A stretch of DNA of 20,624 nt from CAZNAQ01 sp964585585 (GCA_964585585.1 CAZPEL010000019.1:1-20624); one strand, 5' to 3'; positions 6,410-14,887 are shown, counted from the stretch's first letter. Numbers and translations are program-made. Notes: generated by a model from the sequence alone, not told the origin.

Positions 6410-7669
6410 TTATTTACTTCTGTTTATATTCACTCCTATTTTTCTTAATCTTTTATCTATTTTTTCATAGCCCCTGTCTATTTGATAGATATTTCCTATT
6501 TGGGTCTCCCCCTCGGCCACTAAGGAAGCTATGATCAGGGCTATGCCGGCTCTTAGGTCCGGACTGGTAAGTTTTTTGTTGTATAGTTTGGTCGGGCCGT
6601 TGACCACCACTCGATGGGGGTCGCACATGATCGTGTCCGCTCCCATCTGGGAAAGCATGTCCACATAAAAAAGTCGGCGGTCGTAAATGGTCTCGTGGAT
6701 AATGGATGTGCCCTGGGCCTGGGTCATCAATACGGTGTAAGGGGGCTGGAGGTCGGTCGGAAAGCCCGGATATTCATGGGTTTTGATGCTGTAAGGTTGG
6801 ATCTTGGGGGATCTTTTGATCTTGAGCCAGTCTCGGCCCCGCTGATATTTAATTCCTATTTTTTCAAAAATAGTCAGAAGGATCTGGATATGGTCCGGCC
6901 GGCAATCGGTTATGGTCAGTTCGGAGCCCGTGGCCGCGGCCATAATGGCAAAGGATCCGGTTTCTATTCTGTCCGGTATGATATGGAATTTGCCTCCGGA
7001 GACATTGTCCACGCCCTTGATGGTCATGGTCGGAGTTCCGGCCCCTTGGATGTCGGCTCCGTTCTCGTTCAGATATTGGGCCAGCTCGGTTATTTCCGGC
7101 TCCATGGCGCAATTTTTCAAGGTGGTAGTGCCCGAGGCCAGAGTAGCGGTCATCATCAAGCTTTCTGTTGCGGTCACGCTCACATTGGGAAAGAAATAGG
7201 TATTACCCCGAAGTTTTTTGGCCTTTAGGATGTAATGATCGTTTTGGATTTTTAATTCCGCCCCCAGTTTTTTAAACCCTTCCACGAATATATCGATCGG
7301 CCGGCCGCCGGCGCCGATAACGCAGCCGCCGGGATGAGGGAATTTTACTTCCCCGAATCTGGCCAGTAGAGGTCCGACAAACATAATAGAGGCCCGGAAC
7401 TTGTTGGCTATATCTTTGGGCAGTTCATTCTTGTTTAGGTTTCGAGTATCAATCTTGACCCGGGAACCCCTTTTTTCCGTTTTTCCTCCCAAAATTTCCA
7501 ACAGGGACAGGGCTCGGTCTATATCCTCGATATCCGGCAGGTTGGTGATAGTGATCTCGTCGGCCAATATGATGGAGGCCGGGATTATCTTTAAAGCCAG
7601 ATTTTTGGCTCCATTAACCGGGATCTCTCCGGATAACTTGGCCGGTCCGTTGATAATGAATTGGGACAT
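6410..7669 (-). CDS. murA: UDP-N-acetylglucosamine 1-carboxyvinyltransferase
   Basis: First committed step of peptidoglycan synthesis: transfers enolpyruvate from PEP to UDP-GlcNAc. The N-terminus has the NGAKN motif with Lys22, RASIMFVGP contains the conserved Arg, and the loop HPGGCVIG carries catalytic Cys116, the residue fosfomycin alkylates (not the Asp variant that gives resistance). FPTDLQPPY contains the conserved Asp. At 419 aa it is of normal length. The catalytic loop reads GCVIGAGGRPID, two residues longer than the common GCxIGARPxD. First gene of the minus-strand operon with the PEGA protein and murI. Confidence 0.98.
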   Translation of the reverse strand: MSQFIINGPAKLSGEIPVNGAKNLALKIIPASIILADEITITNLPDIEDIDRALSLLEILGGKTEKRGSRVKIDTRNLNKNELPKDIANKFRASIMFVGPLLARFGEVKFPHPGGCVIGAGGRPIDIFVEGFKKLGAELKIQNDHYILKAKKLRGNTYFFPNVSVTATESLMMTATLASGTTTLKNCAMEPEITELAQYLNENGADIQGAGTPTMTIKGVDNVSGGKFHIIPDRIETGSFAIMAAATGSELTITDCRPDHIQILLTIFEKIGIKYQRGRDWLKIKRSPKIQPYSIKTHEYPGFPTDLQPPYTVLMTQAQGTSIIHETIYDRRLFYVDMLSQMGADTIMCDPHRVVVNGPTKLYNKKLTSPDLRAGIALIIASLVAEGETQIGNIYQIDRGYEKIDKRLRKIGVNINRSK

Positions 7670-7712
7670 AAAAGTGGTAATTAATCTAATTTATATTTGT
7701 TTTTTAGTATAT

Positions 7713-7718
7713 ATTATA
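7713..7718 (-). promoter_or_regulatory. -10 element of the murA operon promoter
   Basis: On the minus strand TATAAT (complement of 7713-7718) lies 43 bp upstream of the murA ATG. The -35 region (near 7736-7741) reads TCAAAC and is poor. It is back to back with the promoter of the gene at 7861. Confidence 0.5.
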
Positions 7719-7737
7719 CCTTATCTTTTTTCAACGT

Positions 7738-7766
7738 TTGACTAATTAAAAAAAATATGTTATGTT
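7738..7766 (+). promoter_or_regulatory. Promoter of the sigma4/HARE gene
   Basis: -35 TTGACT (7738-7743), 17-bp spacer, -10 TATGTT (7761-7766). The -35 overlaps the -35 region of the divergent murA promoter, so the two may compete for RNA polymerase. Predicted 5' UTR is about 88 nt. Confidence 0.6.
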
Positions 7767-7827
7767 ACATCTACTTCAAGAGAAAAATTATTTTTTTGGA
7801 ATAAAAAACCAAGTTTAAAAAGTAAAT

Positions 7828-7849
7828 AACAAGGCCCCATGCTCTTGTT
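7828..7849 (+). promoter_or_regulatory. Small hairpin in the 5' UTR of the sigma4/HARE gene
   Basis: AACAAG (7828-7833) pairs with CTTGTT (7844-7849), loop of 10 nt, ending 11 nt before the ATG at 7861. No T-run follows. It could affect ribosome access, but a 6-bp stem is weak evidence. Confidence 0.3.
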
Positions 7850-7860
7850 GAAATGTTAAT

Positions 7861-9069
7861 ATGTCCAACAATTCAACCCGAGAGCAGTTCTCCACTTCTC
7901 TTCCAACTGTGGAGACCGAAACCGTGGATATCCGAAAACTCCTTAATGATCTCTTGCGGAATTTATCGGCCAAGGAGAAGGATATTGTGAAAAGGCGCTT
8001 CGGTCTGGACAGGCCCCAAAGGGAAACCCTGGAAGAAGTGGGCCATGCTCACGGACTGACCAGAGAGAGGATCAGACAAATAGAAAATTCCATTATAGAA
8101 CAAAAACTTCGTCGGATCTATGGATCCAAGAAGGATTTGATGTATTTAAAGGAATTGGTTGTCCGGTTATTGGAGGAGCACGGAGGATTAATGGAGAAGG
8201 AGTATCTTTTTACTATTCTGGATAGACTTTCCCGCCCTTACAGCAACAAGGACTCCGACTTAAAAAAGAACCATTTTGATTTTTTATTCTCTAAGATATT
8301 TTCCGAGGAATTAGAGGAAATAAAAAAATCCGCCCGATTTAAGAAGGGCTATAAATTAAAGAGTCATGATCTGGACCACATGGAGGAAATGGCCCAAGAG
8401 CTGGTCCGGGAGATAAAGAACTTAAAAAGGATCCTGAAGCTAGAGGAATTGCTGGACTTGGTTCACAAACTTTCCAGTTATAACAAGCATCGGGATAAAT
8501 TCGACCGAGAGCACAATCTGGACTTGAACTCCGTTTTAAAAGATAGTTTTTTTGACCCCAAGGAATTGGAAATAGCTTCTGGTTATAAGCCCTTGTATTC
8601 CTTTCTGCAGGCCATTCATGATATAGAGCCCAACAAGTTCGGTTATTGGGGTGCCCGAGAATGGAGCGAGATCTCGCCCGGAACCATAAACGATAAGATC
8701 TATTTAATACTAAAGAACGAAGGTAAACCCATGCACTTTACTGAACTGGCCGAACGGATCAACGAAATGGGTTTTGACCATAAAAAGGCCAATCCGGCCA
8801 CTATTCATAACGAATTGATCCTGGATGATAAATATGTTCTGATCGGCCGAGGGATGTACGGCCTCAAGGAATGGGGCTTAAAAAAAGGGACTGTGGCCGA
8901 GGTTATTCGGGACATTCTGGAGCGAGAGAATCGGCCCATGACCCGGGAAGAGATCATAGATAGGGTTCTGGAAAGCCGAGTGGTCAAAAGAAGCACCATT
9001 AATTTGGCTTTGTCCAACCGCAAGGAATTCCAAAGAACCGAGGACAATAAATATATCTTAAAAGATTAG
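7861..9069 (+). CDS. Sigma-70 region 4 protein with C-terminal HARE-HTH-like winged helices
   Basis: 402 aa. Residues about 28-88 are a sigma-70 region 4: LSAKEKDIVKRRFGLD, then LEEVGHAHGLTRERIRQIE with the recognition helix at about 66-75. Regions 1-3 are absent, so it cannot act as a complete sigma factor. The middle (about 95-260) is mostly helical. Two tandem winged-helix segments resembling HARE-HTH/RpoE-delta modules close the protein: about 274-340 (IYLILKNEGKPMHFTELAERI ... RGMYGLKEWG) and about 343-402 (VIRDILERENRPMTREEIID). Region 4 normally contacts the -35 box and the RNAP beta flap. A role as RNAP accessory or promoter-selective regulator is inference. Monocistronic. Confidence 0.75.
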   Translation: MSNNSTREQFSTSLPTVETETVDIRKLLNDLLRNLSAKEKDIVKRRFGLDRPQRETLEEVGHAHGLTRERIRQIENSIIEQKLRRIYGSKKDLMYLKELVVRLLEEHGGLMEKEYLFTILDRLSRPYSNKDSDLKKNHFDFLFSKIFSEELEEIKKSARFKKGYKLKSHDLDHMEEMAQELVREIKNLKRILKLEELLDLVHKLSSYNKHRDKFDREHNLDLNSVLKDSFFDPKELEIASGYKPLYSFLQAIHDIEPNKFGYWGAREWSEISPGTINDKIYLILKNEGKPMHFTELAERINEMGFDHKKANPATIHNELILDDKYVLIGRGMYGLKEWGLKKGTVAEVIRDILERENRPMTREEIIDRVLESRVVKRSTINLALSNRKEFQRTEDNKYILKD

Positions 9070-9103
9070 ATCATACCCGACTTTATTTAATTATTCGGAC
9101 TGA

Positions 9104-9136
9104 AAATAAGCCCCTTTTTAAGGGCTTATTTTTTTC
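9104..9136 (+). terminator. Intrinsic terminator after the sigma4/HARE gene
   Basis: Stem AAATAAGCCC (9104-9113) with GGGCTTATTT (9122-9131), 8-nt loop, followed by a T-run. Confidence 0.88.
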
Positions 9137-9145
9137 GAAAGAAAA

Positions 9146-9174
9146 TTGTCGTTGAGTTAAAAAAATGGTATATT
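9146..9174 (+). promoter_or_regulatory. Promoter giving a leaderless mRNA
   Basis: -35 TTGTCG (9146-9151), 17-bp spacer, -10 TATATT (9169-9174). A start 7 nt downstream falls on the A of the ATG at 9181, so the transcript is predicted to be leaderless. Confidence 0.55.
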
Positions 9175-9180
9175 ATATCT

Positions 9181-10707
9181 ATGGAAATCGTTATTGACTT
9201 GAGTAAAATCCAAGCCCTCTTGAATTTGCCTCCGGATGTGTTGTTGTTCAAGCTTCTTGTTAATGTCGGTTGGATACCTATAGCCATTGTTCTTCTGTGG
9301 GGATTTAAGGAGTTGTGGTTGTCCTATATCCGTAGTAAATGGGCGGAGAAGAACGCCAATTTTGTATTATTGGCCATTGATATCCCTCGGGATAACCAGC
9401 AGTCCTTAAAAGCGGTGGAGAATTTATTCAGTTATTTTTCCGGCGCTCACGGCTCTATTGATCTGATAGAGAAATATTGGGAGGGCAAGTGGCAGCTTTA
9501 CTTTAGTTTGGAAATAGTTAGTGTAGAGGGCTATACCCAGTTTCTGATCTACACCCCGGAAGATTTTCGGGATTTGACCGAGTCGGCTGTCTATTCTCAA
9601 TATCCGGATGCCGAGATCACCGAAGTTGATGATTACACCCAGGGCTATCCCACCAGGTTTCCGGATGACAAGTATGATATCTGGGGAGCCGAGTTTATGC
9701 TGGCCAACAATCATATGTACCCCATTAAAACCTACAGGGAATTCGAGCATACCAATGATCCGACCAAGGAAATATTCAAGGATCCGATCGCCTCTCTTAT
9801 GGATCTGAATAATAGTTTGGGCCCGGGGGAGCAGTTGTGGTATCAGATATTATTGATTCCCACCGGTTTTGATTGGGTTAAGGAAGGTGATGAGCAAATA
9901 AGCAAAATTCTGGGGGAAAAGACCGGTCCGGACAAGAATATAGGGGACAAGATAGTGGACAGTATTCTGGGCTTTATAGATCAGATAAGCGAAGCTATCT
10001 ACAGTTTCGGGGATATAGGCGACAAGGAAGAGGCCAAGGAAGACGAGCCCTTGAAGATGATGAATTTAAAACCCAAGGAAAAAAGGCAAGTGGAGGGGAT
10101 CGAGTACAAGACCTCCAAGGTTGGGTTTGAGACCAAGATCAGGATGGTCTATTTAGCGGAAAAGGAAGTGATCAGGAAGTCCAAAGTGGTCAATGGTTTT
10201 GTCGGCTTTATGAAGCAGTTCGGGGATAATGCCTTGAATAACATCAAGCCGGATACGGAAAAGACCGCTACCAAGGCCAATTATTTTTTCAAGGATATGA
10301 GGATCAAGTCCAAGAAGAACCGGATCATGAACGCTTACATCAACAGAAGCGACACCGCCGGGCGTAAGCCCAAGATATTGAATATTGAGGAACTGGCCAC
10401 TATTTGGCACTTTCCCATATCCACTTCGGTCCGGGCTCCTTTGGTCCAGACCGCGCCCGGCCGCAAAGCCGAGGCCCCCATGGGCCTACCTCGTTCCGTT
10501 GAAACTGAACGAGAGGCGCTTCCCGCGACTGAAGCCGTGCCCTCTTTTTTTACTGAAGAAGAAAGAGGAGGAGAGGAAGAGGGTTCGCAATCGGATACTA
10601 AAGCGGAACCACCTTCGAAAAGACCGGAACGCCGCCAAAGTGAGGAGTTGTCCGAAGATCAAGACACTTCCGCCGCCGGTCCGCCCGGCAATCTGCCCCG
10701 GGTTTAG
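9181..10707 (+). CDS. Single-span membrane protein, partner of the VirD4-like ATPase
   Basis: 508 aa. One hydrophobic span at about 25-47, followed by a large domain, probably cytosolic, that includes FLIYTPEDFRDLTESAVYSQ and YPDAEITEV (about 121-148), a pattern I associate with proteins encoded beside VirD4/HerA-like ATPases in CPR genomes. An amphipathic region lies near 255-280, and residues about 435-508 are a low-complexity Glu/Pro/Ser/Arg tail. No enzymatic motif seen. It precedes the ATPase gene, which lacks any membrane span. Inference: this protein supplies the membrane anchor that canonical coupling proteins carry in the same chain. No terminator separates the genes, though the ATPase has its own promoter. 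Confidence 0.6.
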   Translation: MEIVIDLSKIQALLNLPPDVLLFKLLVNVGWIPIAIVLLWGFKELWLSYIRSKWAEKNANFVLLAIDIPRDNQQSLKAVENLFSYFSGAHGSIDLIEKYWEGKWQLYFSLEIVSVEGYTQFLIYTPEDFRDLTESAVYSQYPDAEITEVDDYTQGYPTRFPDDKYDIWGAEFMLANNHMYPIKTYREFEHTNDPTKEIFKDPIASLMDLNNSLGPGEQLWYQILLIPTGFDWVKEGDEQISKILGEKTGPDKNIGDKIVDSILGFIDQISEAIYSFGDIGDKEEAKEDEPLKMMNLKPKEKRQVEGIEYKTSKVGFETKIRMVYLAEKEVIRKSKVVNGFVGFMKQFGDNALNNIKPDTEKTATKANYFFKDMRIKSKKNRIMNAYINRSDTAGRKPKILNIEELATIWHFPISTSVRAPLVQTAPGRKAEAPMGLPRSVETEREALPATEAVPSFFTEEERGGEEEGSQSDTKAEPPSKRPERRQSEELSEDQDTSAAGPPGNLPRV

Positions 10708-10710
10708 CTC

Positions 10711-10739
10711 TTGTAAGATAACTGTGTTTGGATTATAAT
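10711..10739 (+). promoter_or_regulatory. Promoter of the ATPase operon
   Basis: -35 TTGTAA (10711-10716), 17-bp spacer, consensus -10 TATAAT (10734-10739). Predicted 5' UTR is about 33 nt, AT-rich, without a clear Shine-Dalgarno. Confidence 0.72.
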
Positions 10740-10778
10740 TGTTTTGATCTCAAAAATATTTTTTATTAAATTTTAACT

Positions 10779-12569
10779 ATGCCAGATCTGGATAAAAATG
10801 ACATTCTACCCTTTGCCGAGACCACCTTTCGGAACAGAAAACAGAGATTCGGCATCAAGGCCGATGATCGGCGCCGGCACATGTATTTGATCGGTAAGAC
10901 CGGAATGGGAAAATCCACCTTGCAAGAGAATATGATCGTGGAGGATATTCACGCCGGCCGAGGCGTGGCCTTGGTGGATCCGCACGGCGATTTGGCGGAA
11001 AAGATCATCCACTATATACCCAAAGAGCGCATCAATGATGTGATCTATTTTAATCCGGGTGACACCGAGTACCCCTTGGCTTTTAATGTGGTGGAGCAAG
11101 TGGATCCCGAGGTCAGGCATTTGGTGGCCTCCGGTCTTATAGGCGTGTTCCGCAAATTGTGGGCCGATTCCTGGGGGCCGAGATTGGAATATATTTTAAG
11201 AAATACTATTTTAGCCATTCTGGATTATCCCGGCGCCACTTTATTGGCCATCACCCGAATGCTTTCCGATAAGAGTTTCCGCAAAAAGGTCATTGCCAAG
11301 ATCCAGGATCCGGTGGTTAAGTCCTTTTGGCTGAATGAATTTGCCGGCTATGCCGACAAATTCGCGGCCGAGGCGGTTTCGCCCATCCAGAACAAAGTAG
11401 GGCAATTCCTGTCCAGTTCTTTGATCCGTAATATTGTGGGCCAGGTCAGTTCTTCTATCGATCTGCGAGAGGTAATGGACGAGGGCAAGATCCTGATAAT
11501 GAATTTGAGTAAAGGTAGAGTGGGGGAGGATAATTCCGCTCTTTTGGGCGCTATGATGATCACCAAGATCCAGCTGGCCGCCATGAGCCGAGTGGATACC
11601 CCGGAATCCCAGAGAAAGGACTTTTATCTTTATATCGACGAGTTTCAGAATTTCAGCACGGAGAGTTTCGCCAATATTCTTTCCGAGGCCAGGAAATACC
11701 GGCTTAATTTGATCATGGCCCATCAATATATCGAGCAATTGACCGACGAGGTCAGGGCCGCTGTTTTCGGCAATGTCGGCACCATGATAACCTTTCGGGT
11801 CGGGGCCGTTGATGCCGAGGAATTAGTCAAGGAATTCACTCCCACTTTTGTCGAGGAAGATATTTTGAATCTGCCCAAGTATGAGATGTATTTAAAATTG
11901 ATGATCGACGGAGTGGCCTCGGATCCTTTTTCCGCTCGGGGTTTGCCCCCGCTTTTGGAAAGCGATGTTACCGGCAATACGGAGAAGGTTATTCGGGTTT
12001 CCCGGGAAAGATATGCCAGGCACAGGAGTGTTATTGAGGACAAGATAAACCGTTGGCACGAGAATAACGACCAGGCGTCTGAAACTCCCCAGCAGGGGAG
12101 CAACAAGAATTCTTCTTCCGGAAATAACCAAAAAAAGAACGGCAACAATTCCGGCAAGGATAACGGGAACAGCCAGGAATCCTCGGGTTATGAGGCCGTG
12201 TGTTCCCGGTGCGGAGAAAAGACCTTTACTTCCTTTAAGCCGGATGGAGTGCGGCCGGTTTATTGCAAAAAATGCCTTCAGGAGACCCGGGAAGAGAAAC
12301 AAAAAGAACACGAGGAAAGGATCAGCGCCAAACAAAAAGAATTGGAAAGAATAAGGCGGGAAGAAGAAAAAAAGCCGAGTCCTTCCGCCACCTCCTCGAG
12401 TTGGGAGGAATCCTCTGTTTCCGACTCGAAAGAAACCGGGGAACAACCGAGCCCCGCTCCGGCCGAGCCGGATAAGGAAGCGGAAACCCCAAAAAAAGAG
12501 GAGTCCAACGAAGGAGAAATAAATTTGGATGACCTGAACCGGGTTAAGCCCATTAATTTTAAAAAATAG
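10779..12569 (+). CDS. VirD4/TraD-like conjugative-type ATPase with zinc-ribbon tail
   Basis: 596 aa. Walker A GKTGMGKST (39-47), VDPHGD (66-71), Walker B FYLYIDEFQNF with D287/E288, and a sensor-like LIMAHQY (311-317) place it among type IV coupling/TraD-VirD4 FtsK-HerA-type motors that move DNA or protein at membranes. No transmembrane span is present. After the motor come an Asn/Ser/Gly-rich linker (about 430-470), a four-Cys zinc ribbon (C475, C478, C496, C499; RPVYCKKC), a charged coiled stretch (about 500-530) and a Pro/Glu-rich tail. No relaxase or VirB-type genes are in the window, so plasmid conjugation is not supported. Start of an operon with the next two genes (8-bp and 7-bp gaps). 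Confidence 0.87.
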   Translation: MPDLDKNDILPFAETTFRNRKQRFGIKADDRRRHMYLIGKTGMGKSTLQENMIVEDIHAGRGVALVDPHGDLAEKIIHYIPKERINDVIYFNPGDTEYPLAFNVVEQVDPEVRHLVASGLIGVFRKLWADSWGPRLEYILRNTILAILDYPGATLLAITRMLSDKSFRKKVIAKIQDPVVKSFWLNEFAGYADKFAAEAVSPIQNKVGQFLSSSLIRNIVGQVSSSIDLREVMDEGKILIMNLSKGRVGEDNSALLGAMMITKIQLAAMSRVDTPESQRKDFYLYIDEFQNFSTESFANILSEARKYRLNLIMAHQYIEQLTDEVRAAVFGNVGTMITFRVGAVDAEELVKEFTPTFVEEDILNLPKYEMYLKLMIDGVASDPFSARGLPPLLESDVTGNTEKVIRVSRERYARHRSVIEDKINRWHENNDQASETPQQGSNKNSSSGNNQKKNGNNSGKDNGNSQESSGYEAVCSRCGEKTFTSFKPDGVRPVYCKKCLQETREEKQKEHEERISAKQKELERIRREEEKKPSPSATSSSWEESSVSDSKETGEQPSPAPAEPDKEAETPKKEESNEGEINLDDLNRVKPINFKK

Positions 12570-12577
12570 GAAGAAAT

Positions 12578-13255
12578 ATGGATCAAGCTTTTATCAATAA
12601 TTCCTTTCTTAGTATTGACCGGATCTTTCAAGAATATGACTGGTTGCATGCGGTTACGATCAATGATTATTCGATCTTGATGGGGGTATGGAATATTTTT
12701 CTTATTTTAATACCTTTCCTTATCGCTTTGTTCCTACAGAGGTATTATGACAGCAATAAATTCAGGCGCAAAAGTCAGAAAACAGTGGCCGGAGCGGCTT
12801 TTTTGTTGTGGTTGTTATTTCTTCCCAATGCCGCTTACTTAATGACCGATATACGCAATTTATTAGGGTATTGCCCGGTAGATGCCTATAAAAAAGTATG
12901 CGTGGGCAATGCCTGGATGATCATGTTGTTCTTTACTTATTCTCTGATCGGCTGGGCGGCTTTTGTTCTTCTGATAAATCAAATGCGCAAATTTTTGGCC
13001 CGGGTTTACACGCCTACTATGGCCTGGGTTTTTGTAGTCGTGATCATACCCCTAATAGCGTTGGGGGTTCTTTTGGGCTTGGTTCATAGATTTAACAGCT
13101 GGGCCCTTTTTACCCAGCCGGTAAATCTTTTCCAATCCCTAAAACAATATTTCTCGGCATGGATATATGCTCGAAACTGGTTGATTTTTACCGCGTTTTT
13201 CTATATTCTATATTTTATCGGTCATAAGATCATTAAACCTTTTGACCTAAGATGA
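12578..13255 (+). CDS. DUF1361-like integral membrane protein
   Basis: 225 aa with about six hydrophobic spans. LLFLPNAAYLMTDIRNL and the later GLVHRFNSWALFTQP match the two sequence blocks I know from DUF1361 proteins (FLPNAPYxxTD and a RFNSW block). Function of the family is unknown. A good Shine-Dalgarno (AGGAAG) sits 5 bp before the ATG, which is rare in this window. It starts 8 bp after the ATPase gene and ends 7 bp before the glycosyltransferase, so the three are cotranscribed. Confidence 0.7.
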   Translation: MDQAFINNSFLSIDRIFQEYDWLHAVTINDYSILMGVWNIFLILIPFLIALFLQRYYDSNKFRRKSQKTVAGAAFLLWLLFLPNAAYLMTDIRNLLGYCPVDAYKKVCVGNAWMIMLFFTYSLIGWAAFVLLINQMRKFLARVYTPTMAWVFVVVIIPLIALGVLLGLVHRFNSWALFTQPVNLFQSLKQYFSAWIYARNWLIFTAFFYILYFIGHKIIKPFDLR

Positions 13256-13262
13256 ACAGGAC

Positions 13263-14837
13263 ATGGATTATTTAAAAGTCGGAAAGGCCACAGAATTGAC
13301 CGGGAGGGACAGAAAGATTTACAGGGCTTGCGAGATCTTGCCCGGTTTTTTGTCTTGGATAACTTTACTCGGTTTGATAGTGTTGTCTTATTTCCAGCCC
13401 CTGTGGGTGGCTTTTTTTATTATAATTTTTGATGTTTATTGGTTGCTTTTGGTTCTTTATTTGGGGGTTCATTTGTTCGTGGCTTATAGAAAGTTGCGGG
13501 AGAACAGTGAAGTGGATTGGCGGAAAAAATGTTTGGATCTGGAATCGGGCAAGGAATCAGCCGGGGTCTCGGACAGTTTAAGCGCTCAAGGTTGGACCTG
13601 GAAGGACCTGACCCATTTGGTAATACTACCCACTTACAATGAGAGTTTAGAGGTTATCCGGCCCACCTTTCAGTCCTTGGTCGAGGACGGCTACCCCTTG
13701 GATAGAATGATAGTGGTCTTGGCTGTAGAGGAAAGGGCCGGTCCGGAAGCCCGGGAAAGAGCCCGAACCATAGAAAAGGAATTCGGCCCTAAATTCGGCC
13801 GTTTTTTATGGACCGTGCATCCGGATGGCATTCCCGGCGAGATCAAGGGCAAGGGGGCTAACCAGGCCTGGGCGGCCCAAGAAGTAAGGGAGAAGATAAT
13901 AGACGCCGAGGGTTATGACTATGACAAATTAGTGGTCAGCGTTTTTGATATAGACACCATGGTTCGGCCGGGCTATTTCTTTTGTTTGAGCCATAGGTTT
14001 TTAACGGTCAGCGAGCCGCATCGGGCCAGCTATCAACCGGTTCCGGTCTATCATAACAATGTTTGGGAGGCCCCTTTTTTTGCCAGAGTAGCGGCCTCTT
14101 CCAATACCTTTTGGCAGATGATGCAACAGATCCGCCAAGAGAAATTGTCCACTTATTCTTCTCATTCCATGAGTTTCCGCACTCTTTTGGATATAGGTTT
14201 TTGGTCCACCAGTATGGTCAGCGAAGATTCCCGGATCTTTTGGCATAGTTTCCTTTTTTATCAGGGTGATTATCGGGTGGAACCCTTATATTTCCCGGTT
14301 TCCATGGATGTGACCATGGATGAATCCTTTTGGCAGACCGCCCGCAACCTTTACAAACAGCAGAGGCGCTGGGGTTGGGGAGTGGAGAATGTCCCTTATT
14401 TGATGTTCAATTTTTTTAAGAAGTGGCGCTCCCTACCCAAGAGGAAAGTTCTTAACAAGATCTGGGTGCAGATCTATGGTTTCCATTCCTGGGCTACCAA
14501 CGCCCTGATCATAGCCGTGGTCGGTTGGATGCCGCTTATTTTGGGCGGGGATCAGTTCAATACTACGGTGGTCTCCGGAAATTTGCCCGCTGTTACTCGG
14601 GGCTTAATGACCTTGGCCATGATAGGTTTGGTTTTTTCCGCCATCATCTCCACTTTACTTCTGCCCAGGAGGCCGCACAAGTACAGATTCCACAAGAGTA
14701 TTGTTATGCTGTTTCAGTGGGCCATTCTTCCTATAAGTATCATCATCTTCGGTTCCATTCCGGCTATAGAATCGCAAACTCGTTTAATGCTGGGTAAATA
14801 TTTGGGTTTTTGGGTGACTCCCAAGAGCCGAAAATAG
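13263..14837 (+). CDS. Membrane-bound family 2 glycosyltransferase
   Basis: 524 aa. Two N-terminal spans (about 30-50, 52-75), a cytosolic GT-A domain, then about three C-terminal spans (about 408-428, 443-465, 478-500). The catalytic domain shows ILPTYNES (121-128), GKGANQAWA (196-204), the metal/nucleotide-sugar DID motif (229-231), SEDSR (320-324) with the likely base, and QQRRW (366-370), the Q(Q/R)xRW motif of processive GT2 enzymes such as cellulose or hyaluronan synthases. It probably makes or exports a surface polysaccharide; the sugar is unknown. The stop codon lies inside the terminator hairpin. Last gene of the ATPase operon. Confidence 0.86.
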   Translation: MDYLKVGKATELTGRDRKIYRACEILPGFLSWITLLGLIVLSYFQPLWVAFFIIIFDVYWLLLVLYLGVHLFVAYRKLRENSEVDWRKKCLDLESGKESAGVSDSLSAQGWTWKDLTHLVILPTYNESLEVIRPTFQSLVEDGYPLDRMIVVLAVEERAGPEARERARTIEKEFGPKFGRFLWTVHPDGIPGEIKGKGANQAWAAQEVREKIIDAEGYDYDKLVVSVFDIDTMVRPGYFFCLSHRFLTVSEPHRASYQPVPVYHNNVWEAPFFARVAASSNTFWQMMQQIRQEKLSTYSSHSMSFRTLLDIGFWSTSMVSEDSRIFWHSFLFYQGDYRVEPLYFPVSMDVTMDESFWQTARNLYKQQRRWGWGVENVPYLMFNFFKKWRSLPKRKVLNKIWVQIYGFHSWATNALIIAVVGWMPLILGGDQFNTTVVSGNLPAVTRGLMTLAMIGLVFSAIISTLLLPRRPHKYRFHKSIVMLFQWAILPISIIIFGSIPAIESQTRLMLGKYLGFWVTPKSRK

Positions 14838-14850
14838 ACCGCTCTTTTTT
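14823..14850 (+). terminator. Intrinsic terminator overlapping the glycosyltransferase stop
   Basis: AAGAGC (14823-14828) pairs with GCTCTT (14841-14846), 12-nt loop, continuing into a T-run to 14850. The TAG stop (14835-14837) is in the loop. Confidence 0.65.
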
Positions 14851-14866
14851 AATTCTTGAGACGCAA

Positions 14867-14887
14867 CCGGGATTTTTGGGATCCCGG
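14867..14887. promoter_or_regulatory. Perfect 7-bp inverted repeat across the ftsB -35 region
   Basis: CCGGGAT (14867-14873) and ATCCCGG (14881-14887) flank TTTTGGG. No T-run follows. The second arm overlaps the proposed -35 (14876-14881), so it could be an operator, or simply a GC palindrome of the kind scattered in this genome. Confidence 0.45.

Noticed and set aside
6614..7228. Plus-strand frame of 204 codons inside murA
   Set aside because: Antisense shadow of murA; composition is not protein-like and no family is recognised.
11241..12446. Long minus-strand frames inside the ATPase gene
   Set aside because: Antisense shadows of a gene with clear Walker motifs.
9181..12569. Complete conjugative or type IV secretion locus
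   Set aside because: No relaxase, VirB4/VirB11 or pilin-like gene is present in the window; only a motor and a membrane partner.
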